Made by a program: the position numbers and the translations under genes. The notes below the pieces were generated by a model, which saw only the letters and a program-made list of their open reading frames with translations, was not told the DNA's origin and ran no database searches. A stretch of 64,000 bases of DNA, taken from NCBI GenBank assembly GCA_008360975.2, contig CM039211.1, positions 24,484,558 to 24,548,557 on the forward strand, in the 5' to 3' direction. Positions 47,925-59,400 of this stretch are shown in pieces. Origin of the DNA: Lichenostomus cassidix (taxonomy: Eukaryota; Chordata; Aves; Passeriformes; Meliphagidae). Within the stretch, counting starts at the first letter, position 1; every line of letters starts with the position of its first letter.

Positions 47925-50830
47925 TCACAGAATGATACAATCAGTCAGGTTGGAAGGGACCACAGTTCAACCTCCCTGCTCAAGCAGGGTCATCCTAGAG
48001 AACATGGCATACGATTGTGTCCAGATGGTTCTTGAATATCTCCAGTGAGGGAGAGTCCACAACCTCTCTGGGCAATCTGTTCCAGTGTGTGGTCATGTGC
48101 AACGGTAAAGAAATTCTTCTTCATGTTCAAGTGGAACTTCCTGTGCATCAGTTTGTCCATTGCCTCATGTCCTATTGCTTGGCACCACCAAAAGGAGCCT
48201 GGTCCATCCTCTTGACAGGCTCCCCTCAGATACTTATACACATTGTTGAGGTCCCACATGAGTCACCTGTTAGCAAGGCTGAACAGGCCAACTCAGCCTT
48301 TCCTCATATGAGAGAAGCTCCAGTCCCTTCACCAGCTTACTAGCTCTCTGCTGGACCTGCTCCAGGAGCTCCATGTCTCTCTTCTATTGTGGAGTTCAGA
48401 ATTGGACACAGGATTCCAGATGAGGCCTCACCAGGGCTGACTAGAGGGACAGGATCACCTCCCTTGACCTGCTGGCAAAGCTCTTCCAAATGCATTCCAG
48501 AATGTCACTGGCCTTCTTGGTCACCAGGGCACTGCTGGCTCATGGAGAGCTTGTTGTCCACCAGGACTCCCAGGTCCATCTCTCCACAGAGCTGCTTTCC
48601 AGCAGGTCATCCCCAGCCTGTGCTGGTGCCTGGGGTTGTTCCTTCCCAGCTGCAGGATCTGCATTTTCCTTTGCTGAATTTCAGGAGGTTCCTCCCAGCT
48701 TTGTGTTGCCAGTGACATTGCTGAGGAGGCCTCTGTCCCTTCATCCAAGTCATTGAGGAGTAAGTTAAACAAGACTGGGCCCATTATTGAACCTTGGAAG
48801 ATGCCATTAGGGACAGGCCTCTAACTAGATCCTTTCCCAGTGATTATGACCTTGTGGGATCTTCTGTTCAGACAGTTCTCAATCAGTAAATTTTGCTGTT
48901 CACTCATCCAACCCACACTTCTTGAGTTCACCTATGAGGATTTCATGAGAGACAGTCAAAAGCCTTGTTAAAGTCAAGGTAGACGATATCCACTGCTCTC
49001 CTTTGATCTATCCAGGTTTTTATTTCATTTTAGAGAGTAAGAATATCAGTCAAATGTATAAACCTCTTGTCTTCCATGTGAGTAAAATGGCCTCCAGAAT
49101 GAAGTGCTGCATTACCTTTCCAGGGATTGAGCTGAGGTGGACTGGCTGGTAGTTCGGTTTGTCCTTCTTCTTGCCTATGTTGAAGACTGGAATGACATTT
49201 CTCCCAGTCCTCAGGCTGCTCTCTTGGTCTCCAAGGCCTCTCAAAAATAGTCATGAAATCATGGTGTCCACCAGCTCTCTCAGCATTCATGGATGCATCT
49301 TGCCAGGGCTCATGGACTTGTGGATGTCAGGTTTGTTTATGTGTTCTCTGACCCAATCCTCCCTGGCCAAGGGAAAGTCTCTCTTCCAAAGTTCCTTTAT
49401 GCTGGTCTCCTGGGTCAGAGGGCTAGTCTTAGTGAAGACCAATGCAAAGAAGGTGTTCAGTGACTCTGCCTTGTCTGTGTCCTCTGTTACCAGGTATTCC
49501 CCTGCATTAAATAATGGGTCCACATTATCCTTTGTTTTCCTTTTGTTATTTGAGTATTGAAAAAGCCCTTTTTGTTATCATTGACATCCTTGGCCAGGTT
49601 TAATTCTAGATAGGTCTTGGCCTTTCCAGTCTCATTTCTACTTATCCTGATCACCTCTCTATATTCACTCCAAGTGACCTGACCTCACTTCCATCTCCTG
49701 TGAATTTTTTGTTGATACTTGAGCAGTGTCAGGAGCTCTTTACTCATCCATGGAAGTTTCTTGAGCCCTTGGCCTGATTTTTTTCTCACTGGAATGCATT
49801 ATTGTTGAGCCTGGAGGAAGTCAGCCTTGTGCATCAACCACCTCACCTGGACCCATCTTGCCTGCAGGGCCTGCTTCCAGGGATTCTTCCAAGAAGATCT
49901 CTATACAGTTTAAAGTTAGCTTTCCTGACGTCCCTGGCTGTGATCTTGCTCCCTGCTCTACTGCCTCTTTGTTCAACACTGAGCTTTGCAATCTCTTGGT
50001 CTCTACAGCCAAGGCTGCCCCCAGCCTTCCCATCTCCAACCAGGCCTTCCCTGTTCTGTATGAGCTCAAGCAGCACACCATTCCTTGTGGGATCCTCCAC
50101 TACCTGTGACAGGAATTTTGTCAATGCTTTCCAGGAACCTCCTGGACTGCTTGTGCTTCACTGTGCAGGTTCCCCAGCAGAAGTCTGGTAGTTAAAGTCC
50201 CCCACATGAGCCAGGGCCTGTGACTTCGAGACTGCTTCTGGTTGCCTGTAGAAGGCTTTGTCCACCTCCTCCTCTTCAGCATTCTGTAGCACACACCCAC
50301 AACAGTGTCACCCGTACCAGTCTGCCCTTTTATCCTCACCCATAGCCCTAGCCCACTCTCCTCACCAAGACAGAGCTCAATGCATTCCATTTCTCCTCAC
50401 ATAGAGGGCAACTCCACCACCACTCCTTCCTGGTCTGTCTCTTCTAAACAGTGTGTAGTGCCCTAAACAGTGTGTAGTGCTCCATGACAATATCTCAGTC
50501 ACGGGAGATATCCCACCATGTCTCTGTAATTACAGTGAGATCAAAGCCCCATGATTTCTAATTCCTCCTGTTTGCTCCCCACTCTGTGTGCATTGGTGTA
50601 GAGGTGTTAGATGGTGACAATATCCTGAGGGGATGCAAAGGGACACCCCACAGCCGTCTTCAGTGGTTGTGGGTTTGGTCACTTGTGCTTGATCAAGGTA
50701 TTCCTCCTTAAGCCTTCTTTTGCTACTTGGGGGGTTTATCCAATATTTCCCTGCTGGCTTGTATTTTCTCACGAGTCCTTGGCACATCTCTGTAGGACTG
50801 CAGGTGTGCTCCAGTGTGGCTGGTACATCT
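47925..50830 (-). mobile_element. near-full-length dead CR1 LINE (J-type-like), ORF2 EN and RT
   Basis: On the minus strand it runs from about 50830 to the 3' end at 47925 (CACAGAATGATACAATCAGT, AGGTTGGAAGGGACCAC). The N-terminal apurinic-like endonuclease is readable at 50620-49820, including the VGVCYRMLKRRRWT block and, near its end, FLSQVVEDPTRNGVLLELI and KANFKLYRDLLGRIPG. The RT linker and palm follow: AESLNTFFALVFTKTSPL (49460 region), DIHKSMSPGKMHP (49290) and [17 protein letters not shown] (48784-48737). The frame is broken many times. Upstream of the catalytic box one base is missing, and the box reads V-T-G-N. A 73-bp deletion follows at about 48690. A 19-bp tandem duplication at 50444-50479 breaks the endonuclease. 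Any ORF1 or 5' UTR beyond 50700 is uncertain. Confidence 0.93.
50444..50479. repeat. 19-bp-period tandem duplication in CR1 endonuclease
   Basis: CTAAACAGTGTGTAGTG occurs at 50444-50460 and 50463-50479, separated by CC. The 19-bp period is not a multiple of three, so it shifts the endonuclease frame. Confidence 0.9.
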
Positions 50831-52967
50831 CAGAGGGCTCTCACAAGAACCATGTCCCTCTAATTTCACTATCCCACAATTTGCCTGATATTATTCATGT
50901 TCCCCATCATATCTAGTTGTACTTTCTAAAACAGCACAGTAAGAGAAACATTTGCAGTCCTTGATTTTTTTACTAAAGACAGAAAGGACCTCTTCCTTTT
51001 CAGAAGCTTTAGTATGTTTTCATGACATAAGAGGATTCTGTCAGCAATTTAAAATCATTTTGGTTTATTTACAAGGGCACATACTGTACTTCATTAACAA
51101 GGTTGCTATGAAAAATGAAACATTTCAGAGAAAACCGCAGGATATTTAGAGTAATTTCTTTCTGAAAATATGCAAAGCTCTTTGGGGGAAATGTAAGCAG
51201 ATGGCGTGTGAAGCATTCATTGTTTTTTTATGTAGTGATAAACAAACACTTTAAATTAAGATTCATAACTTTAGGAAATTTCATTCTGAATTATATACCC
51301 AAACAAAAGACTCTCAAAATCCAAGTTACCTTTAGATCTCCAGTGTTTTCCTTCAGCCTTTTTCATTTCTAAGGCCATCCTGCTGGGAACTGACTTGAAG
51401 GAAGAACTCTTGGGACAGGTGTTCAAGTGGATTATTTCTCAGGATGACATTTAAGCAAACAGAATCATAACAATTAACAGGTTAGCAAACCTGTCCTTGT
51501 AACCTATGGGAGGAGAGAGGCATGTGAGCAATAGTACTCCCACTGCTGACTAGCCCTAAGCCTTCCTCTGTGTACAATGCCTGCATTATTTGCAGTTTTG
51601 TATTACCCTCTAAATTCTCACTGCCATGTGTCTCAGTTTACCTGGCTGAAAAATGTATTCTTCAAAAATACATCTTAAGTTATTCAAATCAAAAGCCATA
51701 ATATCATTCAATGACTATAGTATCACTCTGAAGCACCATCACAGTAGTTTATCACTGACTGGACTGTGTTCTTTCAAGTGAAGGGAAACAGCATCTTTCT
51801 GAATTTGAAAATCATGACATGACAGTTTTGTATTTGCATATTGCTAGTCATTGTCATTGCCAGTATGGCAATCAGAACACAAAAAGAAGAGGATCCCTTC
51901 CCAGAATGACAAAAGAACCCAAAAATCCAAAAAGAAGTTATTTTTGAAAATGCTTTGTGTAATGAATTATTTTATTCCTTTAGTAAAGTTGCGTTTTTTT
52001 CCTTCACAGCTGCAAAATTATACTGAAGTTTAATAAACCACAAAGCTCATGCTGTTACATTTTCCTTTGAAAAAGCCCTTTTGCAAATTTGCTACAACCC
52101 TGTTGACTTCAATAGCAATGATGTAATGAATTAATTTATATTTGCCCAAGTGTAACTGGGAGCACAGCTTAGTTCTCAACACAACAAAGGATTCAGTAGT
52201 ACAGAGTACATCAGTACAACTGTTCTGTGGAAATATCCCACCCTGTGGAAACAGCACAGACAGTGACCTGAGGTCTGGTGAAGGAAAGAAGCAAGAGGAA
52301 AGCCTGTTCAGCACTGATGGCCCAGGAGTGGTATTTTGTGTATGGATTTTTCCTCATGCTTTCTTCAGAAATACATTCTGTCTCTGCCTTTCTCTGTGTG
52401 TGTTGTAAGGACTAGTGGTTCCTTTTTCTTATTCTGTTTATATCTGGGAATAGATTTTGGGACCCCATCTTGATCAACAGTGATTCAGGACACAAAATTA
52501 CATGGCGTTAACAGGACAGCCTAAGGAAAAAAGGATGCAATTATTTCGCAGGGTGGAAAACTTAGGGTCTGCCACACTATCTAGCCTAATAAAGACTTGA
52601 ATTTGCCTGAGATACGCAATGTCACATGATTATGAATATTAAGTAGTCAGAGGAGAAGGTTAAAGGATAATATAGAAAGGCAGACTTTCTAAGTGGAGGT
52701 GAAAATAAGCAAATCAGATATTGAAATGCAAGTGCAGCAGTATTTCTGCTGCTCTGGCTAGGACCCTGCATTGAGCTATCATCTTGCTAGGAATATTCAT
52801 GGGTCATGGAGACTGATTTTTGATGTAAGGTGTGCTACCGCATACACTTAATTATTCCTTGAAGGGAAGAGGACCATAAACTTTAGGAGCTTAAAAACAC
52901 CAAACCAACAGGAAGACTCTGAAATCAACACGTAACTCACTCGTTGAATAAAATAATTCACAAGTCA
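50831..52967. other. gene-free stretch
   Basis: AT-rich unique sequence. The open frames at 51851-52033 and 52030-52408 are short and unrecognised. Confidence 0.6.
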
Positions 52968-53190
52968 CAGATATCTCTAGAGATCACCATCACCTAGCCC
53001 CTGCTCTGAGCAGGAGCAAGTTTGCCCAAACTGATGTTCAACCAGATTTTGAACATCTCCAAGGATGGAGGATACACAGCCTCTCTTGACAACAAGCTTC
53101 AGTGCTCAATCATTGCCACAATAAGAAAAATGTTTTGTTCTGTTTACATGGAACTTCCTGCAATTCAGTTTGTGCTTTTTGGCCTAAAAT
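52968..53190 (-). mobile_element. old CR1 LINE 3' UTR fragment
   Basis: In plus-strand reading it follows the CR1 tail blocks CTCTGAGCAGGAGCAAG, TTGAACATCTCCAAGGATGG, ACAGCCTCTCTTGACAACAA and TTCAGTGCTCAATCATTGCC. It then reads ACATGGAACTTCCTGCAATT and CAGTTTGTGCTTTTTGG. The same order is seen, in better condition, at 48000-48170. Both ends are lost. It is old and non-coding. Confidence 0.85.
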
Positions 53191-54504
53191 ATGAGCTAAG
53201 TAAATAACGAAGTAGTAATTGAATGAGGCATAAGAGTCATGCAGGTTTTGGAAAATGAAGTGAGTGGCATGCATATGAATAGACTAATATATGTGGATAT
53301 TGAAAAGCAGGAGCCCAGTAGGCAGGCTAACAGTAATTGGTTTTCTTAATTTACTCTTTCTTGTACATTTCTAACTCTCTTAACTCCCATATGAGTTGTG
53401 AGCTATTATGTAGAGGCAGCCTATTAGATACAAAGCTTTACAAGCTCATTGTTGATAATGTCCATGTCATGAAGAAAATGCATGCCAGTTCCAATAAGTG
53501 GTACAAAGCTATCTACAATTGTAAGTGTGGGCGTTTCAAGCGTGGGTCTTGCCTCATTTGAAATTGAAATATGTTTGCAGTGCTTGAATGTGGGAAGATT
53601 AATTAACACCTTTGTTTCAAAATAAGAAGTAGAAACCCATCACAAGGAGTAGGGAAAGTGACACTGTCAGCACCTAGGAAGAGAGGGTTTTTTACCTGGA
53701 AAATGGTGCAGAAAAGAAACAAATGCATCCATCTTTCTAATCTATAGGGAAGGGAAATGACATTTGATGCTGAGTTTTCCGAAAGAATTCTGTAGTCACA
53801 TTTTTCATAGCTGCCAAATAACAGCAAACTAAGATATTGAGTTAATCCTCAGGAAGCTACTGATTTAATGGCACACACTTTCCAAAATTCTAGCTTACAA
53901 ATCCTGTAAGAAGGTGAAAGGAAGTTAGAAGGCAAACAAACAAGTACCCATGCATATGATAGCACATTTCACTCTGATGTTTTTCAGTGAAAGACTGGGA
54001 GACATTAAGCAGTCCTAGGTGTTATTTGAAAGTTACTCTTGCGGCAGTTTAGGAAATAGAAGCTGCTTATTTCCTTATTTCATCTTTTTCCTATGATCCC
54101 CTACTGGTTGGGAACAGTTCCCTTTGATATCTCATATAGGGTCACTAACAGATGTTTCTTTTATGCTCTATAAAAGCAATCTCAAGACACTGATAGCTGG
54201 TACAGCCTTCATTTACTATCAAAGGGTTTTAATATAATGTACTAAAATGACATTGAAAAGGGCCATCTCTTAGTGGGCTGAATTTGTGATTGCAATTTGC
54301 AGATAGCAAGGTAGGTACCTATAACATGGTGTACAGCAATGATGAAAGAGAAATATTCTAATCCTTGAAACATCTGTTATCCCATGGGTGATTCTCTTTT
54401 TGCTTCAGGTAGTTCAGTAACACTGAAGAACTGTGTTTAGATCACAGAATGACAATATGAGACATTCTAAACTGTAATTTATCACAGAAAGTGAGCAGTT
54501 TATG

Positions 54505-54702
54505 TAAAAAAACTAAACAAGCCAACAGAACAAAAAAAACCAAAAAAACCACCGAAACAACTACCCACAAAAGAAAAAAAAAACCACCCAACAAAATGAA
54601 TTTTTTTTAACTCCCCCCAGTAAAAAAAACCCTTTAAAAAAAGCAACAACAAAATACCCCACCACACAACAAAACCCAAACACTAAACCCAAACACTAAA
54701 GC
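54505..54702. repeat. A/C-rich low-complexity tract
   Basis: About 200 bp of A-runs broken by CC or CCC, with one short T8 interruption near 54602-54609. It ends in two copies of CCCAAACACTAAA. It is the complement in style of the T/G-rich tracts elsewhere in the window. Confidence 0.85.
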
Positions 54703-55700
54703 TCAATTTGGAGATGTGATTGTACAAGAAGAAAAGATATTCTTGTCACAAGAATTTGCTCATAGGAACGTCTGCATAAATACACTTTCCTGTTTCATTT
54801 TCCCTCATAGCTGGATACTCACCTTCTCTTTTCTATCAATGTTCAGAAAAAGAGTCCCTAAGTGTCAATTTTGCATGCACACCTTAACTGTAAAAGTCTG
54901 CCTCTGATAATTAGCTAGCTTTCCCCTACAAGTAGATTCCTTTTTAAAGGAAGTTCACCTCAATGATATTTGCTACACAAATGAGTTAACTCTGAATTTT
55001 ACATAGCATACGAGAAATATGGAGTCTCAAACAATTTTGCAGGAAATATTTTTATTTTAATCTCTTGATAAGAAAAGGCATAATGTGTATGTACTGTGCA
55101 CAGAGCCTCTCTCAATCCACTGTTATGAGTTTTTTCCAGCTAATATAAGCCCTATAGGGGCAATTTAGCTCAGTCAAAGTCAAGCTGCCTTCTGTCAGTG
55201 CTCACATCTTCAACAACTCCTGAAATTGAGCATGTTTTGTGTTCTTGATAGTGTTGATGTTGAACAAAGCAAATAAAGTCAGTTTGATTCTTCTAAATTT
55301 AGATTAATCTGCAAAGCACAAGATAATAAGAACCTTATTTTGACTATCAAACTGAGCAAACATGATGGCAATTGTCAGGGGAAAGCATTGCTCAAGCACA
55401 TGCATAAACTTACCACAGCACTAACCTGTACTATTTTGTACCAGGCCTGCTTCCTTTGCAGGAGTGTGTTTCTCCAAGAATGCTTTGGGAAGAGGAAGGG
55501 CTGAAGAGTGAGAAAATTAAAAGGCTTGAATTGATTACAAAAAAGAATTATTCAAATTGTGTCTTAGGAAGATGAATAGTGAAAAGAGCCCCTAACATGG
55601 AGTTCTCATTTTTAAAAGCTACTCATTGATTATGAAGGGGAGTTCTGTCAAAGCTGTATATACTGAAAGTTAGTTATCCACAGGAAAGAATTTATGTGCA

Positions 55701-55782
55701 CCTGCAAACTCACACCAATACATTTTGCAATCCCTGCAAAATCCCAGTTTTACATCCCTGCAAGCTCACACCAATACATTTT
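55701..55782. repeat. 26-bp direct repeat, 56-bp period
   Basis: CCTGCAAACTCACACCAATA followed by CATTTT (55701-55726) recurs with one substitution at 55757-55782. This is a local tandem duplication of about 56 bp whose spacer half has diverged. Confidence 0.9.
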
Positions 55783-56171
55783 CTAATGACTAAGCAAATA
55801 ATTAAATTTCACAGATTTGTGGGCTGAAATATCCTATCAAAAAAAACTATCATACCTGCTTTCTAGGAACATAAAGACTTGTATGATTTAAAGCGAGGCT
55901 TGGGCTGAAGATAGCAATATTTGTCAGACCAGGGAGAGGTGTATGACCATCACACCAGAGCAGTGTATTTCACCGGACCCAAGCAGATTCTTGCAGGTAG
56001 GAATGTTCTGGTGCTGCCTAATGGTCTTACTCAAGACAAACCAGAAGAAAAAACTAACCAAGGCAGAGAGAAAAAAAGAAAGCAATGCTTTGGGTAACCA
56101 AGATACTAGATTAGGCCATTAATTTTTTTAATCCAATCATTATTCTGCACAACCTGTTAAGAAGAGAAGCA

Positions 56172-56204
56172 TGGCAACATTCTAAGCCTGGCAACATTCT
56201 AAGC
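56172..56204. repeat. 17-bp tandem duplication
   Basis: TGGCAACATTCTAAGC occurs at 56172-56187 and 56189-56204 with no mismatch and one C between. The perfect match suggests a recent event. Confidence 0.92.
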
Positions 56205-56340
56205 AGCAGAGGGAATGTAGCACTTTACAGAATGACAGAAGACTAATTAGTCTCATTTTTTGGAGGATTATTATGAAAAGCTGTGATTGTGTGATTGATT
56301 TCTTCAGGTCTTAAAATATTATAAGACTTTTTATTTATGA

Positions 56341-56405
56341 TTTCTTTGTTTGGTTTGGGTTGTTTTTTGGGGCTCTTTTTATTTGACTTGGTTTAGGAGT
56401 TTTTG
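56341..56405. repeat. T/G-rich low-complexity tract
   Basis: TTTGGTTTGGG, TTGTTTTTTGGGG and TTTTTATTTGAC units. It is similar in style to 6527-6577. Confidence 0.7.
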
Positions 56406-59400
56406 TGTGAGAATGGCAATTGTGTGCATATGACTAAAAGGAAGAGAGATTCTGTAAATACATATGTAATAGTTGCACGCAAACGTATGTTATATAGTAG
56501 ATGTAGTAGCACAGAAAAGTACTCCCCACGATATATATTTTTAAACTGTCCAAATGTTTCAAGTCATTATATCCTTTTTAAAAAGGAAAAAAAATATTAC
56601 TATATTTTTAGATATGACTGTATAATAATGACAATCAAACTGCAATTAAAAAGGAAAGGAACAGATTGCTTAGTGACAAAGTGTAATCCAGACCTTGGTC
56701 CCCTTTTTTCCCTCCAGATAAAAAGAAGACTTGCCATATAAAGGAAATGTCATCAGAAATATTGTTTTGAAGATGTTGGCTTTTTGGGCCTATCCATGCA
56801 TTTGAATATTCACTGTAAGATAGTCTGAAAAACACTGGCTATGGAGTATCATTGGAGTTATCAATGGTCCTTGAGAGCTGGTACTGTGAAACAAATGTAC
56901 TTGTTCCAGTATCATATATTACAGGGATAGACATCCAAATGGATGCTATAGAGCCTCACCCATTTGGAGAAAAGACATATTGCAGTTGTTCTTGACTTTA
57001 AACCAGCAGCTGCACTTTCTATATATACTCCTAGAGGGATGTCTTTTGAAGGTTTGGAAAGCAGGACAGAATTAAAATCTGACTGGAGAAGCAAACCACT
57101 GGCAAATAACACAGTGCCTGGAGCAATTCACATAAAACTTCTTTCAAATGTCACTTACACTGTTGCTGAGTCCCATAAAGATAGAGCCTGACCTATTTTC
57201 GTTTTGTTTCAAAATTCGTTCCCTTTGACTTTTTTTTGCTGTTGTAATTCTTGTCTCTCTCTCCTTCCCTCCATGCTCTGGCATTTGTTAGGGTGCTGTG
57301 TTTATGTTGTGCTTCCACACCTTTGTTTCCTCTGCCTGAGAAGGGTCTGGCAGTACCTTCCAGGAGTCTGAAATGACCAAGAGCATTACAGTGCTCCCAC
57401 TTTGCTGGAGATGGCAGGGTGTATGAATGAAGATGGACAAAAGTTTTCTTTTACCCAGGGGCAACCACCACCTCCATCAACAAAACATGACAGAGGGCTT
57501 TTCGTTCCACCCTTACCTCCACTCTTGAACATCTTGAAACTGGAATGCTGTTCCCTGGCTTAGCAAGCCCTGGGAATGTTTGTTCACAGTATGCTATACT
57601 TATGACAGAAGCCCAGCCTGGGGAGGGAAACAGTGACTCTCCTTGATCTTTCCTTGCCTTCAGAAGGGTGTTCCCCATAATATTGTGGACTCTGAGAAGG
57701 GAAAAAAGTGGAGGTCAGCATTTTCAGCTCTCTGGGAGGATGTGCTTTGCATACTTGATACTCATTTAGAAGCTGACATTTTCTGGAATAGTTCACTGTG
57801 AGTTGCAGAAGACAGCTAGAGGCACCACTGTTACCTCACCTGCTCTCCCCAGACCACTGTAATGCAGATAATTAACAACAGAATAACAGAGAGGGATCAG
57901 GCTCACTGTATTTGCATCACTGTGGCAATGGTTGTATTACTAGAAATGAAATAAATTTACCGTACAGAAATCAAAGAAAGATCTAATAAATCCTCCAGAA
58001 TGTCTTTTCAACACTCACTGTCCCATTACAGCCTCTGTGATAATACATATTTCTGCCAGAAAGAGAAACAGGGTCTCCATAAACTCTTTTGTGTACCTTC
58101 CTTTCCAGTGGAAAGCTAAAACATTCAAATGCTTTCTTCAGAAAATTATTCCCAACCTGAAGCATTCCTTCCTACCTCTGAAAACCTCCACATGAATATA
58201 TCTCTGACTCATATGTGAGTCAGTTTTATGTCCAGGGATCTGTCAAAATGGGTTCTACCTTTCATTAAGTATTATCTCATTACCATGGAGAATAATGTGA
58301 GGCTAATTTTACACACAGGAGAAAGTAGCAAATATTCACCAACGTAAAATAACTAAAGAGGTATATAACAGGAGACATGACAATTAATCTTTAACTAGAA
58401 CAAGAAGTTCTCCTTTACTTAGAGCTCTTCATCTGAGAAGCAAACAAATTCAGTATTAAGATTCAGAAAATCACTCCATCTATACTCCTAAATGTTAACA
58501 TCAATTATGTTCACCTTTCTTTACACAGCAGCTCTGGTTTCTCGTAGCAACTACAAAAAGATTTGTAAAAACCATCAACAAAATATTTCACAAGGCTGGA
58601 AGACTCTTTTATGTTGTCCAATGAAGGGACAGGTAAGAAGGCTTCCCCTGTGGTCCTACTTGTGAGAAAAGCTACAGATTCTGCCTTCCAGTGGGCTGAG
58701 TTGCCTAACACCTTATTTGAGATTAACATACTTAAGAGAAATCGGAGGTATTTGACAGCAACAAAAAAAGCCACTAATCATTACTGTGAGGCCGAAAATG
58801 TTGGTGTCTTTTTTCACCTGCAGCAAAATAGTATCCCAAGCAAGGATTTCAAGAACAGTGAAGAACTAATGGAACATTATATTTATTATGTAAAATTTCA
58901 TGATGATAAACCCACCACCATGAATGGAGAACACCTGATTAAGTGATTTGCTAAACCGTGAATATATTGGCAATGCAGAAACTTACAATGAAAATCTTGA
59001 AATATATATAGATAGCATGAAACACCCAGTGGAGCAGTAAAAATATTGAGAACCTCTTGTTATGCTTGAAAGCACAGCATTTTTAGAATCTTTTCGCTAA
59101 TGCCTTGTGTGGAGACAGCACTTTCAGGCATGTTAAGAGGCAATAATCAAGGCCAGAACCAAGTTTCTATAATGTTGTAAATATTTCAGAAACAAAACAC
59201 AGCAAAACAAAACCAAACAAAACCACTTTGTAACTCATCCTCTGGGAACCACACTGGAAACTTGAAAAGCAATACCAAAGAATTAAAATAAAGATCTGTC
59301 TTAACTCATAAGCCCCAGGCTGAATAGAAGTATTCCTGAGAAATTCTGTATTTGATAACAAAAAAAAAAAAAAAAAGAGATCCCAAGCCCTGACATTTGA

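Noticed and set aside
49159..50191. Plus-strand frames of 129-133 codons
   Set aside because: Antisense shadows of the minus-strand CR1 ORF2.
55160..55230. Possible tRNA or tRNA-derived SINE (TTAGCTCAGT looks like an A box)
   Set aside because: The A box lacks the following GG, no GGTTCRANTCC B box lies at the right distance, and no cloverleaf can be drawn.
58611..58946. 111-codon plus-strand frame with a lysine- and asparagine-rich product
   Set aside because: No family resemblance and no splice or promoter context. Length is expected by chance.
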